DNA of 64,000 nucleotides from Bacteroidales bacterium (GCA_017412115.1 JAFPYR010000065.1:1-64000); one strand, 5' to 3'. Counted from the first letter of the stretch, positions 16,797-26,133 are shown. Numbers and translations are program-made. Notes: generated from the sequence alone by a model not told the origin.

Positions 16797-18083
16797 TTAA
16801 TTTTTCTCTTCCGCTACTTTAGCCATTTTTTCGTTGTAAAAACTTTTTACAACGCTCCATTTGTAGTAGGGGAAGTTTTCAGTGGACATAGGGAGTGTGG
16901 CTTCTGCACCGTTGAGAAGGCATTTTACCAAAATCGGGTCGGACGTTTTTTTGCCACGGTAAAACACCAACTGAATGTTGCAGGCTTTGCAGGTTTCAAA
17001 ATTTTGATAGCAATTCTTCACTTCAAACGGGTCTTCGGGGTCGCGGTCGGCACCGTTGATGCCCATCAAAACGGTAAGAGGTCCGATGTAGGTATCGTGT
17101 CCAAAACGAAGGTCTGCTTTGCGGTCTACACTACCGCTGATTACCGCATCTGCTTTAGTGATAATATCTTGCAAAATCGGAATGGTTTCGTACTGAGGGC
17201 CAAAAACCCAAGCGTACGAGCCGAGATTTGAGCGTTCCCACATACTTACAATTTCCTCGTCGGTGATAATGTTGCCCATCATACCCTCGTGTGCAATGTT
17301 TGGCAGCGAGGTGTAAAGGCTTATCAGATTGCTGCTGATGTGATGTTTTTCACCGGACAGTCCGTCAGTTGATGTGAACACACGCGAAACGATTTTTTCA
17401 TAGATGGAATTGTCGGCGGGTACTTGACTCCAATTCTTCTCAAAACGTGGACGAACCTTTGGAAATGAGTGTTTTATTGGGTTTTGACCATCGGAAGGCA
17501 CTACGCCGTCCAATGTGAAACGCGAGGATTGTTCACGGATTTCTATTTTAGGATTGCACTGCACAAGTTCTTGACAAAATGCCGACATACTAAGCACACA
17601 ACGTCCTACAAGTGAGGATATTGCATAAACATTTCCGCCGTTTTTAAACACCTCGGGAAAATTGTTATACATAATTCTGGCAATCTTTTGGTGCTGCTCC
17701 CAACCGAGTTGCGTAAGTTCGCTAACGCCTGTTGTAAGTTCGGATTTGCACTCCATAAAATTTTTGTAAAACTTTTCACCCTCGGCTGTAAGCAAATGCT
17801 TGTCGTGAGCGGTTGTGAGCAAGGTGTCAAGCTGATTGTAAAGATAATCAGTCCAATAATATCGCGAACCGTGGCGGGCGTAATGACTGATATAGAATGG
17901 TTTGTAACCCTTGGGCGCAGCCGTCAATTGGGCGTTGTCGAAAGGGTAGGGGCAGTCGTTGCCGTAAGCCTTCTTCGGATTGGCTTTAATTTGTTCTAAT
18001 GCAGGTGTTTGTTGAGCTGAAACAGTCAGCGCAAAAAATGCACAAACCGCTGAAAATGTAATTGTTCTTAAAAATCTTTTCAT
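16797..18083 (-). CDS. Histidine-type phosphatase (MINPP / phytase-like), secreted
   Basis: A 428-residue branch-2 histidine acid phosphatase. The start at 18083 gives a signal peptide (MKRFLRTITFSAVCAFFALTVSAQ); the longer frame upstream only overlaps the SDR gene. The nucleophile motif is RHGSR (His71 in SHYARHGSRYY), and the proton-donor motif is HD (His329-Asp330 in LRFGHDTYIGPL). Such enzymes remove phosphate from phytate or other phosphomonoesters in the periplasm or outside the cell. Bacteroidota homologues include MINPP enzymes, which fit by length and motif spacing. It lies 14 bases after the SDR gene and 40 before the lipoprotein gene. Confidence 0.87.
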   Translation of the reverse strand: MKRFLRTITFSAVCAFFALTVSAQQTPALEQIKANPKKAYGNDCPYPFDNAQLTAAPKGYKPFYISHYARHGSRYYWTDYLYNQLDTLLTTAHDKHLLTAEGEKFYKNFMECKSELTTGVSELTQLGWEQHQKIARIMYNNFPEVFKNGGNVYAISSLVGRCVLSMSAFCQELVQCNPKIEIREQSSRFTLDGVVPSDGQNPIKHSFPKVRPRFEKNWSQVPADNSIYEKIVSRVFTSTDGLSGEKHHISSNLISLYTSLPNIAHEGMMGNIITDEEIVSMWERSNLGSYAWVFGPQYETIPILQDIITKADAVISGSVDRKADLRFGHDTYIGPLTVLMGINGADRDPEDPFEVKNCYQNFETCKACNIQLVFYRGKKTSDPILVKCLLNGAEATLPMSTENFPYYKWSVVKSFYNEKMAKVAEEKN

Positions 18084-18097
18084 AATATAATTTAGCA

Positions 18098-19114
18098 TTA
18101 AAATCCTCTTTTTGCTTCTTCTACGGCTGCAACTACACGATCGCACCAAGCGTCAAACTCGGGGTCGGGAACTTGACATTCTTTGTGGCTCATCACATAG
18201 TCGATGACGATGCGCGAACCCTCGTAAAACGATGTCGTGGCGCAGAATCCGGGGACAGCACGTTTTAGTTTGCTGTTGTCAAAAACCACGGTGCAAGCCT
18301 TGTCGCCAAGAAGATTGCCGGCAAAGTCATACTCTTTGGGCGCAACCGCAACCAAGAAATCTGACGAAACGTGCAGCGGATTGAGTTTTACACCAAGATG
18401 TGATGCCACAGTTTCATAAATCTGATTCCAAGTGAGAGATTCGTCGCTCGTGATTTGGAAAACCTCGCCGATAGAGTGAGGATTGCCGATTAAACCAATG
18501 AATCCACGTGCAAAATCTTGATTATAAGTCATTGTCCACAAACTACTTCCGTCACCGTGAATAATCACCGGCTTATTCTCCATCATGCGTTTTAAAACCT
18601 GAAAACTGCCCTTCAAGCCGTGAAGACCAAGCGGAACGGATTTTTTACTATAAGTGTGGCTCGGACGCACGATTGTTACGGGGAAACCCTCGTTGCGGTA
18701 TTTGTCCATCAGAAAACGCTCTGAAGCTATTTTGTTTCGTGAATATTCCCAATAAGGGTTTGCAAGGCTTGTGCCTTCTGTAATTATATGACTGCGCACG
18801 GGTTTAGCGTATGCTGAGGCGGAACTGATGTAGATGTATTGCTTTGTGATGCCGTTAAAAAGACGGAAATCACGCTCCACGTGCTCTGGCACGAAACCGA
18901 TAAAATCGCAAACGCTGTCAAAGGTCATACCTTTGAGTTTTGCCTTCACGTCGTCCTCGTTGTTGATGTCGGCAGTGATAACGCGCACATTTTTAGGTAA
19001 TTCGTGATTATTATTACCTCGGTTGAGCAAAAAAAGTTCATGGCTTGTGGCAGCCAATTGTTCTGTGATGGCGGTGCTGATAGTGCCTGTGCCGCCGATA
19101 AATAGGATTTTCAT
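18098..19114 (-). CDS. NAD(P)-dependent epimerase / atypical extended SDR
   Basis: A 338-residue Rossmann-fold protein. The nucleotide loop is GGTGTIST (7-14) near the N-terminus, and the active-site pair Tyr124-Lys128 lies in YWEYSRNK, with Ser at ISSASAY (97-103). The C-terminal half (WTMTYNQDFARGFIGLIGNP, VFQITSDESLTWNQIYETV) is typical of nucleotide-sugar epimerase relatives of the atypical-5 group. It is cytoplasmic. Substrate unknown; the nearby secreted phosphatase gives no direct clue. Probably first of a three-gene run with the phosphatase and lipoprotein. Confidence 0.85.
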   Translation of the reverse strand: MKILFIGGTGTISTAITEQLAATSHELFLLNRGNNNHELPKNVRVITADINNEDDVKAKLKGMTFDSVCDFIGFVPEHVERDFRLFNGITKQYIYISSASAYAKPVRSHIITEGTSLANPYWEYSRNKIASERFLMDKYRNEGFPVTIVRPSHTYSKKSVPLGLHGLKGSFQVLKRMMENKPVIIHGDGSSLWTMTYNQDFARGFIGLIGNPHSIGEVFQITSDESLTWNQIYETVASHLGVKLNPLHVSSDFLVAVAPKEYDFAGNLLGDKACTVVFDNSKLKRAVPGFCATTSFYEGSRIVIDYVMSHKECQVPDPEFDAWCDRVVAAVEEAKRGF

Positions 19115-19161
19115 AATTATTAGTGATTTGGTTATATATCTAAAAGTTTAAAAAAAATTAA

Positions 19162-19881
19162 TCAAACCATTTGTAATATTCCGGCTAAAATCATATAATA
19201 ATAAATGATTTTTTTTAGGGTTTGAGAGTTTATTTTGTCAAAAACCTTTTTGCCGAAATAAATGCCTAAAAAAATTCCGGGCAAGGCATACAGCAAAGCA
19301 AATCCCACAGTTGGTGTTACAAAACCATATTCCGCCCTAAAAAACGACATATAAATATTTGTGATGACAAAATACGCCTGAGCAATCGCCAAATAGTTTT
19401 CTTTTGTCTTTTCTGACGAAAGAAAATAAACAACGGCGGCCGGTCCGTGCATTCCGAAAAGTCCTCCCATTATGCCAGAAAGTCCTCCGAGCGAAATTTG
19501 CCATTTCAACGTTGGGGTAACGGCAGCGTTTTTCGAGAAAAACAAAAAATACATCGCAAGCAGTATCAAGACTATGCCTAAAATTATTTTCAGAATGCTC
19601 TCGTCAGATACGCTGACAAATTTTATTGCGAAAAACGAAAATACGCAAAAACTCAAAAATATCACATATAAATTTTTAATATTCAGATATTTATGAATTG
19701 AAATAAGGACTAATCCCGATTGTATCAGACTTAAAAAACCACTTAATGCCGTCGCCTCTTGATACGACGGCATCAAATATGGTAAAATTGTCATTATAAA
19801 AATTCCGAACCCAAAGCCGCAAACCCGCTGCACAAACGACCCCGCAAACGATGATAAAAAAATCAAAAATGCCGTTATCAT
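19162..19881 (-). CDS. TauE/SafE-type membrane permease
   Basis: A 239-residue integral membrane protein with about eight hydrophobic helices. The N-terminal half carries GSFVQRVCGFGFGIFIM, and the second half repeats it as GGLSGIMGGLFGMHGPAAVVYFL, which is the internal duplication of the TauE/SafE (sulfite exporter-like) family. Members move sulfite, sulfoacetate or other small anions across the inner membrane; the substrate cannot be read here. A -7 box (19904-19911) lies just upstream, and the SDR gene follows 47 bases after the stop. Confidence 0.85.
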   Translation of the reverse strand: MITAFLIFLSSFAGSFVQRVCGFGFGIFIMTILPYLMPSYQEATALSGFLSLIQSGLVLISIHKYLNIKNLYVIFLSFCVFSFFAIKFVSVSDESILKIILGIVLILLAMYFLFFSKNAAVTPTLKWQISLGGLSGIMGGLFGMHGPAAVVYFLSSEKTKENYLAIAQAYFVITNIYMSFFRAEYGFVTPTVGFALLYALPGIFLGIYFGKKVFDKINSQTLKKIIYYYMILAGILQMV

Positions 19882-19903
19882 TTTTTATATGTTTTTAAGG
19901 TCG

Positions 19904-19911
19904 CAAAATTA
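19904..19911 (-). promoter_or_regulatory. -7 box (TAATTTTG) for the TauE-type gene
   Basis: A TAnnTTTG match, 23 bases before the start at 19881. Confidence 0.5.
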
Positions 19912-19946
19912 AGATTTCAAACAGTTTGAGCAAATTTTTTTGTTAG

Positions 19947-21398
19947 TTATTTCTTACTGATTGCTTGAAAAATCAAATCTGACATACGCTTAGCACCCTT
20001 CTCGTTCGGGTGGATTCCGTCGTCGAGATAATTTGCCGTCTCGCTGCCAAATAACGTGTTAAGGTCAATGATTTCCAAACCGTATTCTTTGGCAACCTCT
20101 TTTTGAATCGGGATAATCTCGTTGGAGATAATATCGTCGTTGATATCCCAACTCGGTTTTAATGCGTGAATCGGTGTGCAAATATAGATTTTGGGATTTG
20201 CATTTGGTGCAGGTGTTGATTTTTTGCCCTTCTTCTTGGCGCTCGACTGCATTAGGTCGGGACGTAGGGAAATTATCATTTGCTGCAAATCACGTTTAAA
20301 CTCGTCTTTGTGCTGCCAATTTTGCGGTTTTGAATCGTTAGTACCTAATTTTATGACTACGACATCGGGTTTAAACGCCAACGCATCGCGCCAAGCCAAT
20401 TCTTTCATATACGGAATGTCGCCGTTATTGAGCAGAGTGCGACCGCTTAATCCGAAATTTTTCACCCAATAATCCTCGCCCAAATTCTTTTGCAACAATG
20501 CGGGATAACCGTGTTGAGTAGCCACGTCAATACCGTGTCCGTCGGTTATGCTGTTACCGATACAAGCCACGCGGAGTGCGCCCGGTTTGGGAGTCTGACG
20601 GTTGTCAAGCCAAATACTAAGGTCGTTGAGCATTTGATCATGATACTTAAACCATGGTCCGATGCCGAATCCGTGGTCGCCCGTGGGGTAGATGAACATT
20701 GAGCACTCATTGCCTTGATTGCGCATTGCCGAATAATATTGAATGCCGTTGGTAACGGGCGGCACAAGACGGTCGTCGCTCGCCATTATGATTAGTGCGG
20801 GCGGGGTGAGATGCCGTTTAACAGCGTTTTGTGTTGAATATTCCTTTACTAATTCAGGATTTTTGTGACCTTCTTCACCGAGGAAATTTATGCAAGACCA
20901 TTTGTGCGAGATTTTTTCGTCCATCGAAATCACCGGGTAAAACAAGATTGTGAAATCTGGGCGCACCTCAAATTCCGAATGTGTTGAAATTACTGATGAA
21001 AGGTGTCCGCCAGCAGAAAATCCCATAATTCCGACATCGTGAGGATTTATGTTCCACGCTTTGGCAGAGTCCCTAACGATTCTGAAAGTGTTTTCAACAT
21101 CGCTGATTGGCAGTGTTCTATCGCCGTTTGGCAGACGGTAATTAACGACAAAATATGCGATTCCTTTTTGGTTGAGCCAATTAGACCAATCTGTGCCTTC
21201 GTGTGTGTTTGATAACATTGAATAGCCGCCACCCGGAACGCCTACAATAGCTTTCCCTGAGGGTTTTTCGGGTAAAAAGCATACAACGTTCGACTTATTG
21301 TCGGCTGAGAGATTGATTGTGAATTTTTTCGCTGTCTGAGCCTTTACGCTAAGAGTTAAAAGCAATATCAAGCTCAATAATAATGTGTGTCTTTTCAT
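19947..21398 (-). CDS. Two-domain esterase: alpha/beta hydrolase fused to SGNH hydrolase
   Basis: A 483-residue exported protein (signal peptide 1-20). Domain 1 (about 35-265) is an alpha/beta hydrolase of the acetyl-esterase group: oxyanion GGGY (56-59), nucleophile Ser128 in GFSAGG, probable Asp208/209 in MASDDR and His242 in GDHGFG. Domain 2 (about 273-483) is an SGNH/GDSL hydrolase: Ser283 in GNSITDG, Gly318 in GLSG, Asn354 in GTND, and Asp460 and His463 in DGIHPN. A Lys-rich insertion (KKKGKKSTPAPN) lies at 388-399. Both triads look intact, so it may remove two kinds of ester from plant polysaccharides. Separate promoter at 21422. Confidence 0.9.
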   Translation of the reverse strand: MKRHTLLLSLILLLTLSVKAQTAKKFTINLSADNKSNVVCFLPEKPSGKAIVGVPGGGYSMLSNTHEGTDWSNWLNQKGIAYFVVNYRLPNGDRTLPISDVENTFRIVRDSAKAWNINPHDVGIMGFSAGGHLSSVISTHSEFEVRPDFTILFYPVISMDEKISHKWSCINFLGEEGHKNPELVKEYSTQNAVKRHLTPPALIIMASDDRLVPPVTNGIQYYSAMRNQGNECSMFIYPTGDHGFGIGPWFKYHDQMLNDLSIWLDNRQTPKPGALRVACIGNSITDGHGIDVATQHGYPALLQKNLGEDYWVKNFGLSGRTLLNNGDIPYMKELAWRDALAFKPDVVVIKLGTNDSKPQNWQHKDEFKRDLQQMIISLRPDLMQSSAKKKGKKSTPAPNANPKIYICTPIHALKPSWDINDDIISNEIIPIQKEVAKEYGLEIIDLNTLFGSETANYLDDGIHPNEKGAKRMSDLIFQAISKK

Positions 21399-21421
21399 AA
21401 TTATAAGATTTATTTAGTCCT

Positions 21422-21429
21422 CAAAAGTA
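21422..21429 (-). promoter_or_regulatory. -7 box (TACTTTTG) for the double esterase
   Basis: A TAnnTTTG match, 24 bases before the start at 21398. Confidence 0.5.
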
Positions 21430-21580
21430 TGATTAAAATTTGAAATTAACAAAGAAATATTCGCTTAAAAAGTTTGATTGAAAAAAATATAGAAATGAAA
21501 AAAACTGATTGAAGTTGGTTATATTCCGCAAAAAAAGTGATATATTTGCCGATTATCGGCTTGGTTAAAGAAAAAATAAA

Positions 21581-21588
21581 TAATTTTG
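21581..21588 (+). promoter_or_regulatory. -7 box (TAATTTTG) for the GNAT gene at 21618
   Basis: A TAnnTTTG match, 30 bases before the ATG. A second match (TATATTTG, 21541-21548) lies further upstream; which one is used cannot be told. Confidence 0.45.
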
Positions 21589-21617
21589 CATAGGAAAAAA
21601 AAACATTATAAGTAATT

Positions 21618-22181
21618 ATGAAAATAAGATTTGCAACACCGGAAGATGCGGAACGTCTTTTGGAAATTTATTCGTATTACGTTGAAAATACGGCAATTAC
21701 ATTTGAATGGACTGTTCCCTCGGTGGAAGAATTCAGAAAACGAATTGAAAAAGTAACATCTTTTTATCCGTACATTTTGGCGGAGGACAACGGGAAAATT
21801 CTCGGTTATGCTTACGCTTCAAGATTTCGTGAACGCAAGGCCTACGATTGGTGTGTTGAAACATCAATTTATGTTGATAAAGATTGCCGTCGCTTAGGTC
21901 TGGGGTCATCGCTTCTAAACGAACTTGAACGCTTGTTGAAACTTCAAGGCATTACCAACGTAAATGCAAGTATTACAACATCTTCTACTCCCGGTGATAA
22001 TGAATACGTAACAGATGCGAGTCAGCATTTCCATGAAAAACATGGTTACCATTTCGTCGCTAAATTTTCTAATTGCGGTTATAAATTCAACCGTTGGTTT
22101 ACAATGATTTTTATGGAAAAAATTATCAACGAATATACTTTCAATCAAAGTCCTGTAAAGGGAATTAAAGAAATTTTATAA
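21618..22181 (+). CDS. GNAT acetyltransferase, phosphinothricin acetyltransferase-like
   Basis: A 187-residue acetyltransferase. The N-terminal signature IRFATPEDAERLLEIYSYYVENTAITFEW and the loop RRLGLGSSLL (Arg91-x-x-Gly94-x-Gly96) place it near the PAT/Bar-type group that acetylates amino-acid-like substrates. The segment VNASITT...FHEKHGYHFVAKFSNCGYKFNRW is also usual for this group. Many relatives do not act on phosphinothricin, so the substrate is open. It is convergent with the ferrochelatase gene, and they share a terminator. Confidence 0.87.
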   Translation: MKIRFATPEDAERLLEIYSYYVENTAITFEWTVPSVEEFRKRIEKVTSFYPYILAEDNGKILGYAYASRFRERKAYDWCVETSIYVDKDCRRLGLGSSLLNELERLLKLQGITNVNASITTSSTPGDNEYVTDASQHFHEKHGYHFVAKFSNCGYKFNRWFTMIFMEKIINEYTFNQSPVKGIKEIL

Positions 22182-22190
22182 AAAAAATTA

Positions 22191-22247
22191 GCGATTCTTA
22201 GTTCTTAACCTTTTTAAAAAAAACAAGTAAAGAACAGGAATCGCATT
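22191..22247. terminator. Bidirectional terminator between the GNAT gene and hemH
   Basis: The stem GCGATTC...GTTCTT / AAGAAC...GAATCGC has a small internal mismatch. A T-rich tract follows on the plus side, and an A-rich tract precedes it (Ts on the minus strand). It can serve both convergent genes. Confidence 0.7.
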
Positions 22248-22267
22248 TTTTTCTTTTTTTTAAAAAA

Positions 22268-23218
22268 TTACAACCACTTTTCTGCTATCTTGCAAAAATC
22301 TTTTATCCAAAAATCTTCTGCGTTAAGGCACGGGATAAGTTTGAAACTTTCACCGCCATTGCTTAAAAATTTTTCGCGCAAAACTTCACCGAGTTCGATA
22401 ACGGTTTCAAGACAATCCACGGTAAAAGCAGGAGCTAAAACGGCAATTTTTTTAACACCGCTTTTCGCTAAATCCATCACCGCTAAATCCGTATATGGTT
22501 CAAGCCAGCCTTCAGAAATTCTTGATTGATAAGATGTTATAACTTTATCAAGACTGATTCCCATTTTTTGACAAACAAGACGGGTTGTTTCTCTGCATTG
22601 AAAAACATAATTCTGACTGCCCGGATGTTTTTTCGGAATGCCGTGGTATGAAAAAACTATTTTGTCGTAATCAAAATTTTGTAATTCCCTTTCAAAAAGC
22701 TGTTTCATAGAATTCAAATACGGCTCTTTGTTATAAAAATTATCTATCGTGCTGATAATAGGAATATTGAACCGCCCTTTAAAAAATCCGTAAACATCGT
22801 CCAATGCCTTGCCCCAAGTTGATTCCGTATATTGCGGATACATAGGCGCAACAATCAGGCGGCGGTAATTATTGTCGCAGATTTTCTCCAAAACATCTTT
22901 TAAATAATTATAACCAGCTGTCATGCCCGTATAAACGTCAGCCTTTTCGCCCAAAACGGTTTGAACCTTTGATGCAAATTCGTCAGTAATTTTTTGCAAC
23001 AACATTCCGTATTTTGAATTCAATTTTTTATAAACACTGAGCGAATGTTTTATACGTGCCGGTATTATAATGCAATTAACCAATATGTTACGACCCAAAG
23101 CATTTAATGTCGTCATTATATGCTTTGAATTTAAAAGTTGCCGTAAATATTTTTTGACGTATTTCTTTTCCGGTTTTTCCGGCGTTCCGTAATTTATAAT
23201 TAATAATGCTGTTTTCAT
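22268..23218 (-). CDS. hemH: Ferrochelatase
   Basis: 316 residues from the start at 23218 (MKTALLIINYGTP); an alternative ATG lies two codons upstream. It inserts Fe2+ into protoporphyrin IX, or iron into coproporphyrin in the alternative route. The family metal-binding His is in SYHGIP (His192), and the catalytic Glu is in CLETVIELGEV (Glu271). GYNYL and PMYPQYTESTWGKAL are also family stretches. No other haem-biosynthesis gene is adjacent; it lies downstream of metY but beyond a strong hairpin. Cytoplasmic or membrane-associated. Confidence 0.93.
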   Translation of the reverse strand: MKTALLIINYGTPEKPEKKYVKKYLRQLLNSKHIMTTLNALGRNILVNCIIIPARIKHSLSVYKKLNSKYGMLLQKITDEFASKVQTVLGEKADVYTGMTAGYNYLKDVLEKICDNNYRRLIVAPMYPQYTESTWGKALDDVYGFFKGRFNIPIISTIDNFYNKEPYLNSMKQLFERELQNFDYDKIVFSYHGIPKKHPGSQNYVFQCRETTRLVCQKMGISLDKVITSYQSRISEGWLEPYTDLAVMDLAKSGVKKIAVLAPAFTVDCLETVIELGEVLREKFLSNGGESFKLIPCLNAEDFWIKDFCKIAEKWL

Positions 23219-23272
23219 AATCATACCGCTTAATTGCGTTAGGTGTCTTTTCCCAAAAAAAGAAACCAAAAA

Positions 23273-23336
23273 TTTTTATAACCGCAACTTCCCGCACGAA
23301 AAATTTTTATGGTGCGAAAAGTTACGGTTATAAAAA
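23273..23336 (-). terminator. Terminator after metY
   Basis: A long stem TTTTTATAACCG / CGGTTATAAAAA, continued by AACTT/AAGTT and CGCAC/GTGCG across small bulges, then Ts on the minus strand. It separates metY from hemH. Confidence 0.75.
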
Positions 23337-23339
23337 AAA

Positions 23340-24617
23340 TTAAGCGAGTGCTTGTTTTAAATCGTTGATTAAATCTTCTTTGTCTTCCAAACCGCAACTA
23401 AGGCGTACCAAACCGGCAGGAATACCGGCTGCTTCTAATTGAGCGTCAGTTAATTGACGGTGAGTTGAGGTTGCAGGGTTAAGACAACAAGTACGTGCAT
23501 CGGCAACGTGAGTTTCTATTGCAGCTAATTTGAGTTTTTTCATAAACTCTTCTGCTGCGGGGCGACCGCCTTTGAGAACGAAACTTACGACACCGCAACC
23601 GCCGTTTGGTAAATATTTCTGTGCTAATGCGTAATATTTATCGCTTTTAAGTCCTGAATAACTTACTTTTTCTACCTTTGGGTGTGATGACAAAAACTCT
23701 GCAACAGCTTGACCGTTTTCAACATGACGAGGCATTCTAACGTGCAAAGATTCCAAACCGAGGTTCAGTAAAAATGCGTTTTGAGGCGACTGAATGCAGC
23801 CGAAATCCCTCATTAATTGAGCGGTACATTTTGTTATAAAAGCACCTGCATTTCCGAATTGTTCTACGTATGTTATTCCGTGATAACTGTCATCGGGCGT
23901 GCAAAGTCCGGGGAATTTATCTTTGTGAGCCATCCAATCGAATTTGCCGCTATCTACGATTGCACCGCCGACAGCTGCGCCGTGTCCGTCCATATATTTT
24001 GTGGTAGAATGAGTTACGATGTCAGCACCCCATTCTATCGGGCGGCAGTTTACGGGTGTTGGGAAAGTATTGTCAATGATTAGTGGAACTCCGTGTCTGT
24101 GAGCAGCTTTAGCATATTTTTCAATGTCCAAAACGGTTAATGCCGGATTAGCAATTGTTTCGCCGAAAACCGCTTTCGTGTTCTCTTGAAAAGCAGCGTC
24201 TAATTCTTCGTCGCTTGCATCAGGAGATACAAAAGTTACGGAAATGCCCATTTTTTTGAGTGTTACGGCAATCAAATTGAATGTTCCGCCGTAAATGCTT
24301 GAAGATGAAACGATATGACCGCCACATTCGCAAATATTAAAAATAGCAAAAAAGTTAGCAGCCTGACCGCTTGAGGTCAGCATTGCAGCCGAACCGCCTT
24401 CTAAAGCGGCAATTTTAGCAGCAACATAATCGTTTGTAGGGTTTTGTAAACGGGTGTAAAAATAGCCCGAAGCTTGTAGGTCGAAAAGTTTTCCCATATC
24501 TTCAGACGTGTCATATTTGAACGTAGTAGACTGAATGATAGGAATTTGGCGCGGTTCGCCGTTACCTGGACGATAACCTGCCTGTACACATTTTGTGTTG
24601 ATTTTATATTCGTTCAT
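23340..24617 (-). CDS. metY: O-acetylhomoserine sulfhydrylase (PLP-dependent)
   Basis: A 425-residue member of the Cys/Met metabolism PLP family. The Schiff-base Lys is Lys207 in HSTTKYMDGHG. PIIQSTTFKYDTSED, YTRLQNPTNDYVAAKIAALEGG and DNTFPTPVNCRPIEWGAD fit the MetY branch, as does the length (about 425-430). It makes homocysteine from O-acetylhomoserine and sulfide, giving methionine. No SAM riboswitch could be recognised in the 120-base upstream region, which has two divergent -7 boxes. A cystathionine-type activity is the less likely alternative. Confidence 0.93.
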   Translation of the reverse strand: MNEYKINTKCVQAGYRPGNGEPRQIPIIQSTTFKYDTSEDMGKLFDLQASGYFYTRLQNPTNDYVAAKIAALEGGSAAMLTSSGQAANFFAIFNICECGGHIVSSSSIYGGTFNLIAVTLKKMGISVTFVSPDASDEELDAAFQENTKAVFGETIANPALTVLDIEKYAKAAHRHGVPLIIDNTFPTPVNCRPIEWGADIVTHSTTKYMDGHGAAVGGAIVDSGKFDWMAHKDKFPGLCTPDDSYHGITYVEQFGNAGAFITKCTAQLMRDFGCIQSPQNAFLLNLGLESLHVRMPRHVENGQAVAEFLSSHPKVEKVSYSGLKSDKYYALAQKYLPNGGCGVVSFVLKGGRPAAEEFMKKLKLAAIETHVADARTCCLNPATSTHRQLTDAQLEAAGIPAGLVRLSCGLEDKEDLINDLKQALA

Positions 24618-24640
24618 TTTTTATTGATTTTTTCATCGGA

Positions 24641-24648
24641 CAAAATTA
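24641..24648 (-). promoter_or_regulatory. -7 box (TAATTTTG) for metY
   Basis: A TAnnTTTG match on the minus strand, 24 bases before the metY start. Confidence 0.5.
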
Positions 24649-24703
24649 AAAAAATTAATTATCAATTAAAATTTTTTTTATGCACAAAAACTTTAAAAAC
24701 CCG

Positions 24704-24711
24704 TACTTTTG
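24704..24711 (+). promoter_or_regulatory. -7 box (TACTTTTG) for the MATE gene at 24738
   Basis: A TAnnTTTG match, 27 bases before the ATG; divergent from the metY promoter. Confidence 0.5.
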
Positions 24712-24737
24712 CATAAAAATATTTCGCTTAAAAAATC

Positions 24738-26081
24738 ATGCAACAAACAAGTCTGAAAAACCAATTAAAAACGCTTACAACACCGATTTTCATAGAAATA
24801 GCCCTTATAATGCTGCTCGGTGCCATTGATACTGTAATGCTTAGCAAACTTCCCGAAAACAGCGACGATGCCGTTGCTGCCGTTGGTCTTGACAATCAGT
24901 TAATTAACCTCGTCTTTTTGATTTATCAGTTTATCTCGATGGGTGCGGCAATAGTTTGTGCGCAATATATCGGTGCGGGACTAAAAAAACGCTTGGTTCA
25001 AGTTGTAGGTATTGCCGTGATTATCAACTTTTTATTGGGATTGACAATTAGCGGAATCCTCTATTTTAATGCTGAGAGTTTTTTAAGGCTGATGGGACTA
25101 AGAGATGAATTAATGCCTGAGGGGTTAATTTATTTAAAGATAACGGGTTCGCTATCGTTTTTTCAAGCTGTTTCGTTAGCATTTTCGGCTTCGCTCCGAA
25201 GTGCTGATTTGGCAAAATATCCGATGAGAATTACGGTAATTGTCAATATTTTGAATATTTTAGGAAACTATACTTTAATTTTCGGACATTTCGGAATGCC
25301 GGCTTTAGGTGTTGAAGGTGCGGCAATTTCAACGGCTGCAAGTCGTTTTATATCAATGATTTTGCTAATGATAGTTCACACAAAAAAACATATCAAAAGT
25401 TTTCCGAAAGAGTATTTTATGCCTTTCCCGTGGCAGGAGCTGAAAAAAATCTTGAAAATCGGGATTCCGGCAGCAGGAGAGGAGTTAAGTTATTGTTCAA
25501 GTCAAGTTGTCATAACATATTTTATTAATAAGCTTGGAAATGAGGCACTTGCAACGCGTACTTTTTGTGCTAATGCGATAATGTTTGTTAACTTATTCTG
25601 TGTCAGCATAGTTCAAGGCGGAGACATTTTGGTCGGACATTTAATCGGACAAGATAAGAATGTTGCTGCTTACAAAATGGGCAATTATATATTCAAACGT
25701 GCCTTATTGATAACTATGATTGTCAGTCTTTCGCTTGCATTATCCGGTAAATATATTTTGAGCTTTTTAACTAATAATCAAGATATTATACGAGTCGGAA
25801 CAATTATATTTTTCATTGACGTAATACTTTCGATAGGCAGAGTTGCAAATATTTTTGCGGTTGGAACATTAAGAAGTACCGGCGATGCTATTTTTCCCGT
25901 TACGATAGGTATTTTGTTTCAGTGGATTGTAGCGGTCGGCGTAAGTTACGTTTTGGGCATTCCGCTCGGATTCGGTTTAATCGGAATGTGGTGCGGTTTT
26001 ACGTTGGACGAAAATCTAAGAGGAATAATCCTCGTAAAACGTTGGCATTCAAAAAAATGGCAAGGTAAAAATTTAGTATAA
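24738..26081 (+). CDS. MATE family efflux transporter
   Basis: A 447-residue inner-membrane exporter with about 12 hydrophobic helices in two related halves. The N-terminal FIEIALIMLLGAIDTVMLSK and the middle GIPAAGEELSYCSSQVVITYFINKLG are the matching starts of each half. GALGVEGAA-like sequence (PALGVEGAAISTAASR) is a family hallmark. MATE proteins expel cationic drugs or metabolites using Na+ or H+ gradients. The substrate is unknown. It stands alone behind its own promoter and ends at a shared hairpin. A second MATE gene, from a different subgroup, lies at 28182-29528. Confidence 0.92.
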   Translation: MQQTSLKNQLKTLTTPIFIEIALIMLLGAIDTVMLSKLPENSDDAVAAVGLDNQLINLVFLIYQFISMGAAIVCAQYIGAGLKKRLVQVVGIAVIINFLLGLTISGILYFNAESFLRLMGLRDELMPEGLIYLKITGSLSFFQAVSLAFSASLRSADLAKYPMRITVIVNILNILGNYTLIFGHFGMPALGVEGAAISTAASRFISMILLMIVHTKKHIKSFPKEYFMPFPWQELKKILKIGIPAAGEELSYCSSQVVITYFINKLGNEALATRTFCANAIMFVNLFCVSIVQGGDILVGHLIGQDKNVAAYKMGNYIFKRALLITMIVSLSLALSGKYILSFLTNNQDIIRVGTIIFFIDVILSIGRVANIFAVGTLRSTGDAIFPVTIGILFQWIVAVGVSYVLGIPLGFGLIGMWCGFTLDENLRGIILVKRWHSKKWQGKNLV

Positions 26082-26086
26082 AAAAT

Positions 26087-26124
26087 AAAGTAGAGACGCT
26101 AAAAAAATGTAACGTCTCTACTTT
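26087..26124. terminator. Bidirectional terminator between MATE and the damaged chemoreceptor
   Basis: A perfect 12-bp stem AAAGTAGAGACG / CGTCTCTACTTT with a 14-base loop, between convergent genes. Confidence 0.8.
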
Positions 26125-26133
26125 AAATTGCAA

